Below, in pieces: positions 1 to 12,900 of a stretch of DNA of 64,000 nucleotides. Source of the stretch: Pogonophryne albipinna (lineage: Eukaryota; Chordata; Actinopteri; Perciformes; Artedidraconidae); the NCBI GenBank assembly GCA_028583405.1, contig CM053253.1, positions 1,261,443-1,325,442 of the forward strand, in the 5' to 3' direction. The notes below the pieces were generated by a model. That model ran no database searches, was not told the DNA's origin, and saw only the letters and a list, made by a program, of their open reading frames with translations. A program made the position numbers and the translations under genes. How positions within the stretch are numbered: the first letter of the stretch is position 1; each line of letters begins with the position of its first letter.

Positions 1-20
1 ACTAGTCTCTGTATGTGATG

Positions 21-92
21 ACTCCTTCCATTCTGGAGAGGATCACAGATACATGGATCCTGAGGTTGAAGCTCAAACTGGTGACCAGGGAT
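21..92. repeat. Dispersed repeat flanking AT-rich array, left copy
   Basis: Shares GAGAGGATCA...ACATGGATCCTGAG..TGAAGCTCAA with 660-732 and, more weakly, with 10385-10430. The first two copies are direct repeats bracketing the AT-rich minisatellite. Confidence 0.7.
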
Positions 93-109
93 TATTAACA
101 ATTTAAGTA

Positions 110-635
110 TTCAGAAAAAGTCCGAATTTTGAGATTTTTAGAAAAAGTCATATTTGAGAAAACGTCACATTTTTGAGAAAAAGTCATATTTTGAGATTTT
201 TTGAAAAAGTCATATTTTTGAGGAAAAAGTCAGAATTTTTAAAAAGTCATATTTTAGAGATTTTGGAGGAAAAAAGTCAGATTTTTGAGGAAAAGTCAGA
301 TTTTGGGGAAACGTCAGATATTTTGAGAAAACGTCATATTTTTGAGAAAAAGTCAGAATTTGTAGAAAGTCATATTTTAGAGATTTTGGAGAAAAAAAGT
401 CAGAATTTTGAGGAAAAGTCAGAATTTGGGGAAACGTCAGATCTTTGAGAAAACGTCAGAATTTTTAGATGTTTGAGAAAACGTCACATTTTTGAGAAAA
501 AGTCATATTTTTGAGATTTTTGAGAAAAAAATCATATTTTTTAGATTTTTAGAAAAAGTCATATTTTTGAGGAAAAAGTCAGATGGTGAGAGAAAAGTCA
601 GATTTTGGCGAAAAAGTCAGACTTTTTGAGAAAAA
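110..635. repeat. AT-rich minisatellite, GAGAAAAAGTCA type
   Basis: Irregular tandem units built from GAAAAAGTCA(G/T)A and TTTTTGAGA, 20-40 nt apart. The same sequence style recurs at 10975-11225, 12385-12975 and 13310-13985. The open frame inside it is a repeat artefact. Confidence 0.8.
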
Positions 636-659
636 TACCAACGAATTCTCTTTTTTTGT

Positions 660-732
660 CTTGACTACTTCCATCCTTGAGAGGATCAGAAACACATGGA
701 TCCTGAGACTGAAGCTCAAGCCGGGGACCAGG
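660..732. repeat. Dispersed repeat flanking AT-rich array, right copy
   Basis: Direct repeat of 21-92 with about 85 percent identity by eye; it ends 20 bp from the donor of exon 19. Confidence 0.65.
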
Positions 733-751
733 AGATATTTGTAACACGTAC

Positions 752-935
752 GAAGGCCATGGCGCTGTTGTTGGCGAAGAAGTCCTGGACCTTGACGCTC
801 CAGTCCGGCCTCAGTCTGAGGTTCCCGGCACACAGAGAGGGTTTACACATGTAGCAGCTCCACGGATCCATATCCTTCACAGTGTCGAAGGTCCCCGGAC
901 CCACCAGGATCTCCAGACAGCCCTTACAGAAACAC
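752..935 (-). CDS. dnmt3bb: dnmt3bb exon 19: end of ADD domain
   Basis: Acceptor ATCTCCTCCAG, donor GTACGT; 184 nt, phase 2 to 0. Encodes [22 protein letters not shown] and [13 protein letters not shown]. It ends at AMAF; the next family exon would begin with the DPPKVYPP-type segment and the catalytic domain, neither of which appears in bases 1-751. Confidence 0.95.
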
Positions 936-3900
936 CTGGAGGAGATAAGAAGATAAGAAGTCATGTTAGTGTTGCAGCAGCATAACATGGCATTGTACAA
1001 TACAAAATTAAAGACAAGAAATAAACAAGAAAGTAGTTGAATTTACAAATGAACAATAAAGCAAGTTATTATATATGCACGTGTATGTGAGGGATGGAAT
1101 ATTAAATATGAAACTGAATATATATATGATTTTAAGTCCAAGAGAAGCTGTGGAGCAGAGAGTTCAGAGCGTAAAAGAAAATGCACTTTAGGTGATTAGA
1201 AATGACAGGTGACGTTTACCTGCAGCAGCTGGTGTTTCCACACAGAATGACTTCCTGTCCGGCGCAGCACACGGTGCAGTACGACTGGTATCCGTCTTCA
1301 TCGTAACGGAACAGCGTCTCTGTGAAGTTCTCCTGCAGAAAGAGACTTAGTGTTAGGAGCAGCTGAGTTTCAGATGGAGGGTAGACATTGGGAATTGGAA
1401 AAGACAAGAAGCTCAGAGCTCTGGTATCAATAGATTACTATGAACTGGCTTAAACCTACTTTGGACCAACGGACACGAGATAGATACAGGGTTCCTGCAG
1501 GTTTCACCAACTCAAATTTAAGACTTTTTAAGACCACTTTCAATCGAATTTAAGACCTATTTCACGGCAAGAAAGCAAGAAGGAAAATTGCTATGAAAGA
1601 AGAAATACGTCCCATAATTACTTACAAAGTAATGTATTCACGTTCAACATAAGAACGATGACTGAACATAACAGCACACAGAACTGTGTTAGCGTGTTAG
1701 ACAAAAACCAGAAAAAAATAGTGCCTAATCGTGAAAGTGTGTGTGTGTGTGTGTGTGACAAGAGCTATCTTCTGAGCTCTGCTGCCTTGGCTACAATCTT
1801 TCATCGTTGCTGTTGTAGGATTGGTGTTTAGCTGCGGTATTTAGCGTCCACAGCACCTCCGCTTTTAGGGTTGACGTAGACCCTAACGTCGCCCGGAGGC
1901 AGAATATTTTCCGTCTATGACCGATTTTTTTTAACAATGACGGAAAAATCTGAAAGCAGTCCGTGATTTTGACAGATAGAACAAACTCGGAACAGCGCAA
2001 AAGTTTCCCCGCAGCGAGGCTCCGGTGTTATGCCGTGTTATGCATGCCCTCCAGAAAGGCAATGATACCGTTACCAAACCGTACTTTGCCACAGATCACC
2101 TCAGCCCCTAGTTTTGCTGATATAGGCTTAGTTTGTTGGGGGACATCTTACTTCTTCCTTCTCTCTGTCTATACCTGTGTACTCTCATGTTCCGATTAAC
2201 CCAGCTTCCCCACATGTCTTTCTTTTTGGTGTCTATCTACGCTGGGATCCGGAGTCATGGATGATCCTGCGGTCCTGTGTCCTGCATCGCGAGCCCTGGA
2301 TCTTGAGTCGTGGCTGTGGTCCTGGATCATAGGTCCTGGATGGATATCCTTGTGGATTCATCTTCCTATTATACACACATGCATTTCCAAACATTTGGAC
2401 TACCTATGTTGCAAATGTATTATCTTTTCAATTTACACACGGCATCTATTGCACGTCTGTCCGTCCTGGGAGAGAGATCCCTCCTCTGTTGCTCTCCCTG
2501 AGGTTTCTCCCATGTTCCCTTTAAACTGTGGGTTTTCTTCGGAAGTGTTTCCTTGTACGATGTGAGGGTCTAAGGACAGAGGGTCTAAGGACAGAGGGTG
2601 TCGTATTGTCATACTGATATTCTGTACAAACTGTGAAGTCCACTGAGACAAATGTAACATTTGTGATATTGGGCTATATAAATAAACATTGATTGATTGA
2701 TTGAAATGTCTGGGAGTTTTTGCTGTACGCCGTGCACGCTCCCGCGAGGTGCATGCACATCTCAGCGGGCATTCATAACACCGGCACAACGGTTCACAAG
2801 CTTGGTTGCTAGGTTACTAGCTGGGTGTTCTCCAATAAGGGGATAATTACTATTATATATTGTACTTTTTGATAATATTATATATATATATATATATTTG
2901 TATATAACAGTATGATATTGTATCTGTACCACGTTGTGTGAGACTCACTGTCATGGAACTTGTTCTAATAAATGTTAAAAACAAGTGGTATGGGATGGAG
3001 GGAAGCACACCAAATAACACGTAAAAAAAGAGACTTATTGGTCATGAAATTACCTTGCACCTGAGACAAAGACCACCTTCGAACAACGGGTGCTGCACCT
3101 GAAGCTCAGTGGATCCACAAGACAAGCAGAAATCTGAAATAACAAACCATTAAGTTAAAATTAAGGGTTGTTTCTTTGATATAAAATCACACGTCTTCCA
3201 CACACACTCACACACAACTTACCTTCAATTGTTCTCCCCTCCTCTTTGACCTTTTCTCTTATCAATTCTGTAGAAAAACAAATCACACATAAGGAATAAA
3301 AAAGATTATACTCTGTGACTAAATCTAGAGAGAAACGTTTACTCTTGAAGACGTGTTTTTTGGACTAAATGTGGTATATTGTGTACCTCGGTTATAGATG
3401 ATGGCGGGTGTGATTGCCTTGTTTTTAAAAACATATTTCCTTTTTGGTGGAGGCTGGTAGTCAGACGGGGCCGAGTCAGTAGTTTCCAGAAGAGCGGCGG
3501 CGGCATCTTGAAGAAGCAGGAAGAGACGAAATAAGGAGAAAATTAAGAAAAAGCTGGATATGTAACGACTAACAGAGCAAAGACCAGTGGCGGCGCCAGG
3601 GTATGGCTGGGGTAGGCTACAGCCATACCGAGAAATGGCTTAGTCCCACCATGAACAATGATGTTAAGGTAAGCAAAATAAAGTCCGCCAACTCGCGCGG
3701 AGTAAATTGCACAGACAGCAGTTAGTCAGATTGATTTCAGAAGCCACTTGTCTGGAAATACCGAAGACCAGAAACGGTTTTGAAAACTTTTGTCACGTAG
3801 TGATCGTCTTCTCAATAGAACATCTTTGATAATGTCTTCTGGCCAATCAGAATCAAGATAACGGCGTGATGTTGTTGCAGGAAGTCCCGATACATCGATA

Positions 3901-6900
3901 CAACATTACGTGTTGATAGAAATCAACACGTAATGAAATGAGACCCCACGGTTTGATGATTGATAGGTGTGTGGGCTGTCTTTCATTTTGACACACAGAA
4001 CAATGGGGGCTATCCACCCTTATCCACAAAGTAAAGTAATTCACAGCCTCTTCCCTCTTCTCTCTGTGAGGAGCAGCAGGTTCAGCTTTCAGAACAAAGT
4101 AACAACAAACTAAAATGGCATTCATTTTTTAAAACATGTCGTGTAGTAATAGATTTAATTATTTTTCTTCTCAAGAGAGTACCAGAATGTGTGTTTTATG
4201 TTAGTATTTCAAAAAATCTCCGGGGGGAGATACCCCCAGACCCCTCTGCATGTCAACTCTTTCACCTGTGGGGAAATTGCAGGATTGGCTCCAGGTCGCC
4301 CTTTGTATTTACTACAAGACAAATGTGCCTTTTTATTTCATACAGTTCAATTTGGATTGAGACAGGGACATAATCTAAACCTCACGCGTGGCGTCTCACT
4401 GTCAAGGGGAGCGTGTATGTAATTTCATTGCAAATACTGACATGAGCCCCACCACTGTATGGGTTAGCCCTACCATAGATTACCCAACACAAACACTCTG
4501 GCGCCGACACTGGCAAAGACAAAACATTACGGATCATTATACTATTTGAAGGCATATATTATGGGTCTCAGATATATACAAATATATTAAAAACATGTCT
4601 ATGGTGTGTTTTGCTCAAAATACCAAACAGATCAGACATTTTACTGAAGTGCTGTTTTTGGGTCCTTAGCTCTAAAAATTCAATAAAAAAAGAGACGAAA
4701 GCTCGCAGGAGAATTCTACCGGCAGATACTTAAATTCTGCCGTGATTAAACGCCATCATGTTCCAAACCACATCAGGGATTCTCTCTCAGGTTTACCACA
4801 AGGTGAGTTCCTTTCTTTATTTCCTGCTTCTTCACACACATGCTCTCCAGTACAGGTTAGCTCTGAGTGTTAGCGATGCTAATGTAAACAAAGACCATAT
4901 TACGTCCAAAACAGTCGAGCATTGTTTCTGATAGCAAAGTTTCTGATTGGGCCGTGGGTCCACATTTCAGATATTACGTCATATCGGACGCAAATTCAAG
5001 ATTCAAAGGTTTCATTGTCATCTGCACAAAGCTACAGTGTAGAAATGGAAATGAAATTATTCTGACCTGAGCTCCTCCAACAATGCAACAGATGTAATAA
5101 AATAGAAAAATACAAAATGCAACATAAAAAGTAGTGCAAAAAGTCTATTTACTGGATCAGCTCCGTTTTTAGAGATGTGGGTACGGAGGGAACGAGAGAC
5201 GGTCTTCTTACACACCGGGGACACATTTAGATGTATAGAAGACATCAAAAAGTGCATTTTGCATGATAGGAGACCTTTAATACTTCTTGCTCTGCACTTC
5301 CCTTTCATTTGACTTGTGTTGTGTTGTGAGCACACCTCCCTCTCTCCTCTGTGAAACACGTAGTGCTGCCTTATTCCTGCCATGTATGGGTCAGTGTGTG
5401 AATATTCAACTGAATGCATGTATTTGATTAACACACAAAGGAGCGGTATAAAAGACATTTAAAAGGGACTTTTAAACTCCTAATAGAGCGGTGCAGTGAC
5501 AAGTCCTAAAACCAGGAAGTGAGTTAGCATTTCACCACTTCCTGTTCCCTCGTCTCAGAGCCAATGGGATCCCTCCATAGGACTTTGGAAAATATCTGGA
5601 ACTAAGGTCTGTGGTTGAGACACATTGAAGAGACGGATCACGTTTTGTTCTACGACATTAAATCCATCAGCAGTGACCCCACTGGTGATTTGTGAAAAAC
5701 GATGGTTGTTACCAAGTGGCTGAATAGGACTACAGAATTCGTGGAGGCCGTAGAACGTGCATTTATCAAACAGGTTCATTTTCCACAGATCTTAATTCGA
5801 GCTATTTTCCAAAATCCTTTGGAGAAATCCCGTTGCTTTTTGTCCAAAGAACCCATGAGCAGTTTAATTCCGGGTCGGCCTACAAAAATACGTCATCCCT
5901 GCATCCCTAAATGTTGATAACAGCGCTCATACCAGGAGGCAGGAGTCCCACAGGGCCGGAGGGCAGGAAACCCTCAGAGGCCCAGTCCAGCATCAGCTTC
6001 AGCTCCTTCTCTTTGGTTCCTCCTTTTCCAGAGAAAGACTTCCCACAGCGCTCACCAGCCAGCTGCACAACACAAACATTATCTGAGTCAACACAACATT
6101 ATCTGAGTCAACACAACACAGGTAGGTCGATTCAAACAGGAGAATAGTCAGAAATCAAATCACATTTTATTTGTAGAGCACATTTAAAAACGATTTTGGT
6201 CGAGCCAAAGTGCTGTACATGTAATTTAAACACATAAAAACACATTACATCACAATAAAAGACAATAAATCACAACAGATAAAGCAACACATGGAACAGT
6301 CAGGAGTCGTGACCCCACTCTAACTAGAAGGCCAGAGAGAAGTAGTAAGTCTTCAGTGTGGATTTAAAAGCCCCTAGGGTCTGGGCAGACCTCACATGGA
6401 GGGGAAGAGTGTTCCAGAGCCTGGGGCCAGCTGCTGCGAAGGCTCGGTGCCCTCGGGTTTTGAACCTGGTCTTAGGCACTATCAACAGCAGCTGGTCAGC
6501 AGACCTTAAGGCTCTGCCTGGGGTGTAGCGCTGGAGGAGTTCAGCTATATAGGCCGGAGCCAGCCCATTTAGTGCTTTAAAAACAAATAAAAGGATTTTA
6601 AAATCAATTCTGAACCGGACTGGAAGCCAGTGTAGTGAGGCCAGAGTTGGGGTGATGTGGTCACGCTTTTTGTGGCCAGTCAGGAGACGTGCAGCTGCGT
6701 TTTGGACTAGCTGCAGGCGTTTAATTGATGCCTGGTCCATACCCACATACAGAGCGTTACAATAGTCCAGTCTTGTGGTCACAAAGGCGTTAATAACCCT
6801 TTCCAGGTCTTTAAAAGATAAATACGACTTGGTTTTGGCCAATAGTCTTAGAAAAAGCAGAAGGTATTGGTTACAGGTTAAGTAACAGACAAGAGTTACC

Positions 6901-9900
6901 AAGGGGAAGCGTACAAAGTAGTAATGACAATTGGTTAAACATATCTGATTTAGTTCATTGCAAGCCCTCGGACGCTGTTTCTTGCAAGATGTTGCGTTTT
7001 GCCGCGGCCCGCGGGCCGTGGGGATTAACTGGTTAAGGCGAGACACCTCAGGTGAATAGGGTAATTTTTTTAACTTAAAGATATCAGCAAGACATTTCTC
7101 CAGTTAATTACTTACATTAAGGCAATTGTTTTTTGTATTACAAGTTTTCTGAAATAGCATGTTTGAATATGCAAATGAGCCATACTCTCATTAAATATGC
7201 GCATACAGGGCCGGTGGCATTGTATTATCACTGGCCCCACCATTGTAACCACTGGCCCCACCATTGTAACCACTGGCCCGGAGCATTCGTCCAAAAGAAA
7301 TCGACTTAAAATGAAGAAAATTAACACATTTGTTGCAATAGTAATTTATGCACTAACTACATTACTACTTGTACTACAACATTTGAATCATCAGTTCTTC
7401 CTCATTTTCCTCAATTGTTCATATTTGGTTTATTAAAATAATGATATTGTGGTCATTGATAAAAAATGTCTGCTATTATGAGTATTATTATTTGTATAAT
7501 GCGCTTTCTGCCTTCCTGTCATTAGGAGTTAGAAATGTAATGGCTATGTAATTGATTTGATTAGAACCTTCATTATCCTAAACTGCTGGGACATTTCCCT
7601 ATAGCCAATACCTTTATATTGTCTACTCTTCACTGTCAGCATAGGTCGGCATTGATGTACAGAGCCGACTAAAGAAGACCTTGTTTATCATATCATACAT
7701 AGCATCATATTGAGAGTTGCAGTGACGCGTCCTAAAACCAGGAAGTAAGCTGCTGGTTCCCTCGACAAAAAAGCAATGGGATTTCTCCACAGGGTTTTGG
7801 AAAATAGCTGGAAATAAGGTCTGTGGAAAACAAACCTGTTTGATAAATGCACGTTTTGTTCAGCCGGATAATCTCCACATGTCTACCCTACTTTTATAAT
7901 TTTCGAATCATAAATCTAATCGATAGATTATAAAAAGGGTTTTAGGACGCGTCACTGCACCAGAAGCCAACTCCATCGATCAAGCTGAAACGTTCTCTCC
8001 CTCTTCTTCTCATGCTCTCTGTCACTCTCCTTTAACTCCTCCGGTGACTTTCTTTTATTTGAAGATAGTTTTTTGCACGGCGCTTGGCCGGTTACCGCTG
8101 GTATTAAAAACATTTTGGCGAATGGTTAGGTGGCGCGATAGTCTGTAGTGAAGGAGCGCGCTCCCGCTCACGGGAGCCTGCTCGGCTGCGCTCCGCAGCA
8201 AACAGCTGTTTGCTTTTCCCCCAACAACGACAACCGCCTCACGAAACGCTATGTTGTAGCGTTAATAAATGAAACAATTTAACTAAATTGCTAGTCAAAA
8301 TACCAATACCACAGGAAACATTTTTTTAAAGCAATATTTTTAGTGGCCCGAGCGGGCAAGTGGAAAGTACGTTATGCTGGCCCGGGGTGTCTAAATAGTG
8401 CTTCCGGGCCAGCGGGCCATTTATAATGTCGAGTTCTGGCATATGTTAATACTTCAGGAACACAAATCTGAACATTGGATAAAGCCAGGTTCAACATTCT
8501 TGTTTCATTTTGTAGTCATATTAGAAGCTAAAGTTTTTACAGAAGGGATTTTTGATATCTCTTTTTATCACTCCATAAATCAGAAAATACTGTCAACAGC
8601 CCTAAAATATCCATTTTCGTATAAAATGTTATATAATTCAGGCTATGAATGATATATGAACAAACCCTTCTGTAAAAACCTTCAGAATATTGATAGGAAT
8701 ATAACTGGCAGGTTTGGTGTGTGTAAGTGCTACTGAAGCGGACATTTTGCTAACTTTTGGTGACGCAAATAGACAAACTATAGTCAAATAAACACCTAAA
8801 TGTGTATTTTGTACGTTTTCCTTCCAAAAGCCTGAAAGAAAACATGTTATGGAATCAAAATAGCACAAAATCTCAAAATTGACCAGTGCATGAAAAACGA
8901 TGTTTTTGCCTGCCGTGTCTCGCCTTAAAAAAACAGCCGTAGTAAAAAGAGAAAATGTAGATATCAAAATCAATCTTGAGCAACAGGATGTGAGAGAAAC
9001 AGACCATTCGACCTACTGTAAGACAGATATAACGTGGGGTCTTACCTCGATGATCTGGTAAATGGCTTCCTTGTAGACGGGCAGGCTGGCGTAGGAGTTT
9101 TTGCAGAAGCACTTATTGAAGGCACTGAAGACCATGAGACCCTCCGTGTAGCTCTGCAACAGGAAGCAAAGATGATGTGTAAATGCAATTCAACACATGT
9201 GGAGTTTTCTTCACATTTAGTGTTCAATCAATCAAATGTAACACCGTGAGACATAGATAAGATAAGACTTTGTTTATCCCGAAGGACATTGTTGTCCCAG
9301 AGTTACAAAGATACAATAAACACAGCAACATAATAATATAACTGTACACTAACAGTGCAGTAAAAAGAGCCAATTAAATAACTACAAGAAACACAGACGG
9401 TCACATGATGAATATAAGACACTGTAATGTAGTGAGTATTGAATGGTGAAACATTCATTAGCTAACAATGACATTATTGTTCTATTAATATAAAGGGAGG
9501 TCAGGTACTCTTTAAAGCAGCTGCTAGTTATGGGTACTTTTTACTGAAGTACATTTCAAAGCCTCTTTACTTTTACTTGAGTAAAGAAGTTTAGTCAGTA
9601 CTTCTACTTTCAAGGGCTGTCCCATTCATTTTGTTATACTTCAGTATTGTTGTTTTATAGTTATTTGTTAAAGTAACCCAATTTGTGTTCTTTGAAATTG
9701 AAAAGGATATCGCATTGTGTTTGTTTGTTACTTTCGTTGCAGTTGTATTATGTCTTAAGTGTCATTTGGCTTGGCTTCCTATTTATGGACATGCTTTTAT
9801 TTTGAAGGAGAGGTAGCGCTGTTGACAGGAAGTTGTTGTTGCTATGGAAACAACACAACAGAGATTAATGGAGAAAAAGTCTACATATAAAGACTGAGAA

Positions 9901-12900
9901 AGTAAACGATAGCGTTTATGGTTAAGTGTTTGCACCCCCCGAAGAGGCACAAGCTCTTACGTTAATATTGGAGATTTCAATAAATAAAAATAAAAAACGA
10001 ATAAAAAACGAATATCCGAATAACGAAATTGAAACCCGGCGAATAGTACTCCAACGAACGAATATTCGGGTACAGCCCTACTACTCTCAGTATTTTTAAA
10101 CACGAGTATCTGTACGGATGTGTGTACTTTTGCCATCTCCGTTCATAGGTTTAAAAACCAAGAAAAGCGTTCTTCTTACCTCTGAGAACATCCCGTCTCC
10201 GAACCACTCGACCCTCCTCATCCCGGGAGGAGAGGATTTACTTTTCCAGGGGATCACCATCCCAGGCCACCAGGAGAAACCCTTCACTTTCCCCCAGATC
10301 AACTCCCCGCGCAGGAACCCCTTCCCATCCTGCAGGGAAAACGTGGATTATCATAAACAGTTAGTGTTGGGAAAATACTGAATGAGAGGATCACAAATAC
10401 ATGGATCCTGATATTGAAGCTCAAGCACAGTTTTCCTTCTAAATGCAATTTAAAAGACATGATTCTGTTTTATTCTTTACCGTGTAGACGTGTTTCCGGC
10501 GATTTCTTGGAGTGGGTTTAGTGATCGGAGATGATTCTTCTGCCTGAGACTTTAAAACATTAAAATAAGTGTCAAACATTTCAGTCAAACATTTTTAAAA
10601 AGTAGTTTAGGTGAGGAGGACTTTCAAAATAAAAGCCATAACTGATGTTAGTTAGTTAGAAAATGCACCACAAATCATTGTGTTTGATATTACATTTCAG
10701 GTGTCATGGAGGAGAGAATTAGTTAAAAACAAGAGAGCCCTTTTTTCTTAAGATGTATCAATTCACTCTGATCAACTAATCCAGCTGGAAAAATCCAATA
10801 AAAACTAGGAATCTATTTCCTGTGGTTTTAAGTTAAATGATCTAAATAGATGTTTAAATGTTGGGGTTGGCATACTGATGACAAGGTCCCTGTTGTGTTT
10901 TAGACTACAGATATACTGCTTGTATAGATTTTACGAATAATTCAGTATTCTGACATCTGGAAAGGTTTTTATTTTTTTAGAGTTCTGCGATTTTCTGGAA
11001 AAAAAATAGGATTTTCAGAAAAGTGAGAATTTTCCCAAAAAAGTGAGAATTCGGAAGATTTTCCCAAAAAAGTGAGAATTCTAAGATTTTCCCAAAAAAG
11101 TGAGAATTCTGAGATTTATTAGAAATAAGGTGAGAATTTTCGAAAAAGTGAGCATTTTTGGATTTTCTTAAAAAAAAGAAAATTCTTAAGTAAAAAGTCA
11201 GAATTCTGAGATTTCATAAAAAAACTAAACGGTAGAATCTATTTCCCTGTAGTTTTAATTTAAATTATCTAAATAGATTTTTAAATGTCGGGGTTATCTT
11301 TATTATCCTGCTAAACAAAACATGTCTGTATCATAAATGTGTGTTTGCCACACAGATTATTGTCTTCAATAAATCACATGGAGAAATCTCATGGGCTCAA
11401 GGGAGATGCTAACAGAAAAACATCATAGCTGCAGGGCTCCATCACGCTATCAGATATGTGTTGTTGTGCAAGGAGCTCACTAGTATTTGTCTTTTAGCTA
11501 GTTATTTTGTAGTGTTTCAGAGGTCAGATACATCAGTCATGGCCCAAGGGTATTCTGGTAGTATACTTGAGTACACCTACCCCCTCTTCCTGGGACTCCA
11601 GACCCTTTCTGCTGTCCTGATCAACAGGTTGGGGGGCGGACCAGGTGCTAACACCCGCCTGAAACACTGCGCGGGCCTGAGGTTTCTGCCGCAAGCTGCT
11701 CTCCCAGCCAAAACTTCCCCTAGTGGGCATCTGAGAGACAACACACTCCCATTACACACTCAAATATCATCACAACACACCGTCATAAAGGGAAAACGTA
11801 ACCTTATCATGCAAGTGGTTATGATGGCCGTATCGATGAAAATAATGAGGTTAGTGAAGGGAAAAGTAGATGAGACTTTAAACAACAAATATGATGCAGG
11901 AGAAACAATACTTTTTCTGAGTAGTTCTGGTCTTTGTTTACTAGTTGAGTGTAAAGCTGAGAAAAGCATATTGATTGTAGTTTAAATAAATCTAGTGAAA
12001 TAAATGTACACGAAAAATAACTTGAAAATTGTCTTAGATTAAAATGGTAAATAAACTGTACAACAAACTAGAGCATTCTGAGATGAAAGTGGTAAATGTA
12101 CTAAAAGCTGACAGTTTTCATGTTCAAATAATAAACAAGTCTAGCTTTTTTCTGACAATGTGTGAATTACCTCTTTGCAATCGTCTCCATTCTCATCGTC
12201 TGTTGAAGAAAATATCAAGTAAGTTTGAACGTTGAAATCTTCATAAATATGAACCTGATACAGAAATGCTACGTACCGTTGATCTTTGTGAGGCGGACTT
12301 CACAATGCTTTACTTTGAGACCATTCATTGCTAGAGGAAGAGAGAGACATGTGGGCCGGTTGGGATTTGTTTTCACTCGGAAAAAATTATGTTTTAATTT
12401 TGAGGTTTTTCATGGAAAGTAAAAATTCAGCGATTTTCAGGAAAAAGTCATAATTTTGAGATTTCGGGAAAAAGTGAGAATTTCAAGTTTTTCTGAAAAA
12501 GTGAGAATTTCCCCAAAAATTATAATTTGGAGATTTTCAGAAAAAACATTACAACTGAGATTTTATGAAAAAAGTGAGAATTCTGACATTTTATGGGAAA
12601 AAAATGGAATTTCTGAGATTTTCAGGAAAAATATATAATTTTGAGATTTCGGGAAAAAGTTAGAATTTCAAGTTTTTCTGAACAAAAATCAGAATTCTAA
12701 AATGTTAGGGGAAAACAGAATTTTGAGATTTTCCCCAAAAAGAGATTTCTCAACCAAAAAAAAGAGATTTCTGAGATTTTCCAAAGTGAGAATTTTCTGG
12801 GAAAAAGTGAGAATTTCCCCAAAAATTATAATTTGGAGATTTTCAGAAAAAACATTATAACTCTGAGATTTTATGAAAAAAGTGAGAATTCTGAGATTTT

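Noticed and set aside
1..751. Search for the start of the methyltransferase catalytic domain
   Set aside because: No DPPKVYPP-like or SLFDGIATG-like sequence on the minus strand; the region is repeats and intron.
6324..7046. The 240-codon minus frame as a host gene
   Set aside because: It matches the C-terminus of a LINE reverse transcriptase, truncated and followed by LINE 3' sequence.
11458..11985. 175-codon plus-strand frame in intron 10
   Set aside because: No family resemblance; overlapped by several antisense frames; no splice or promoter support.
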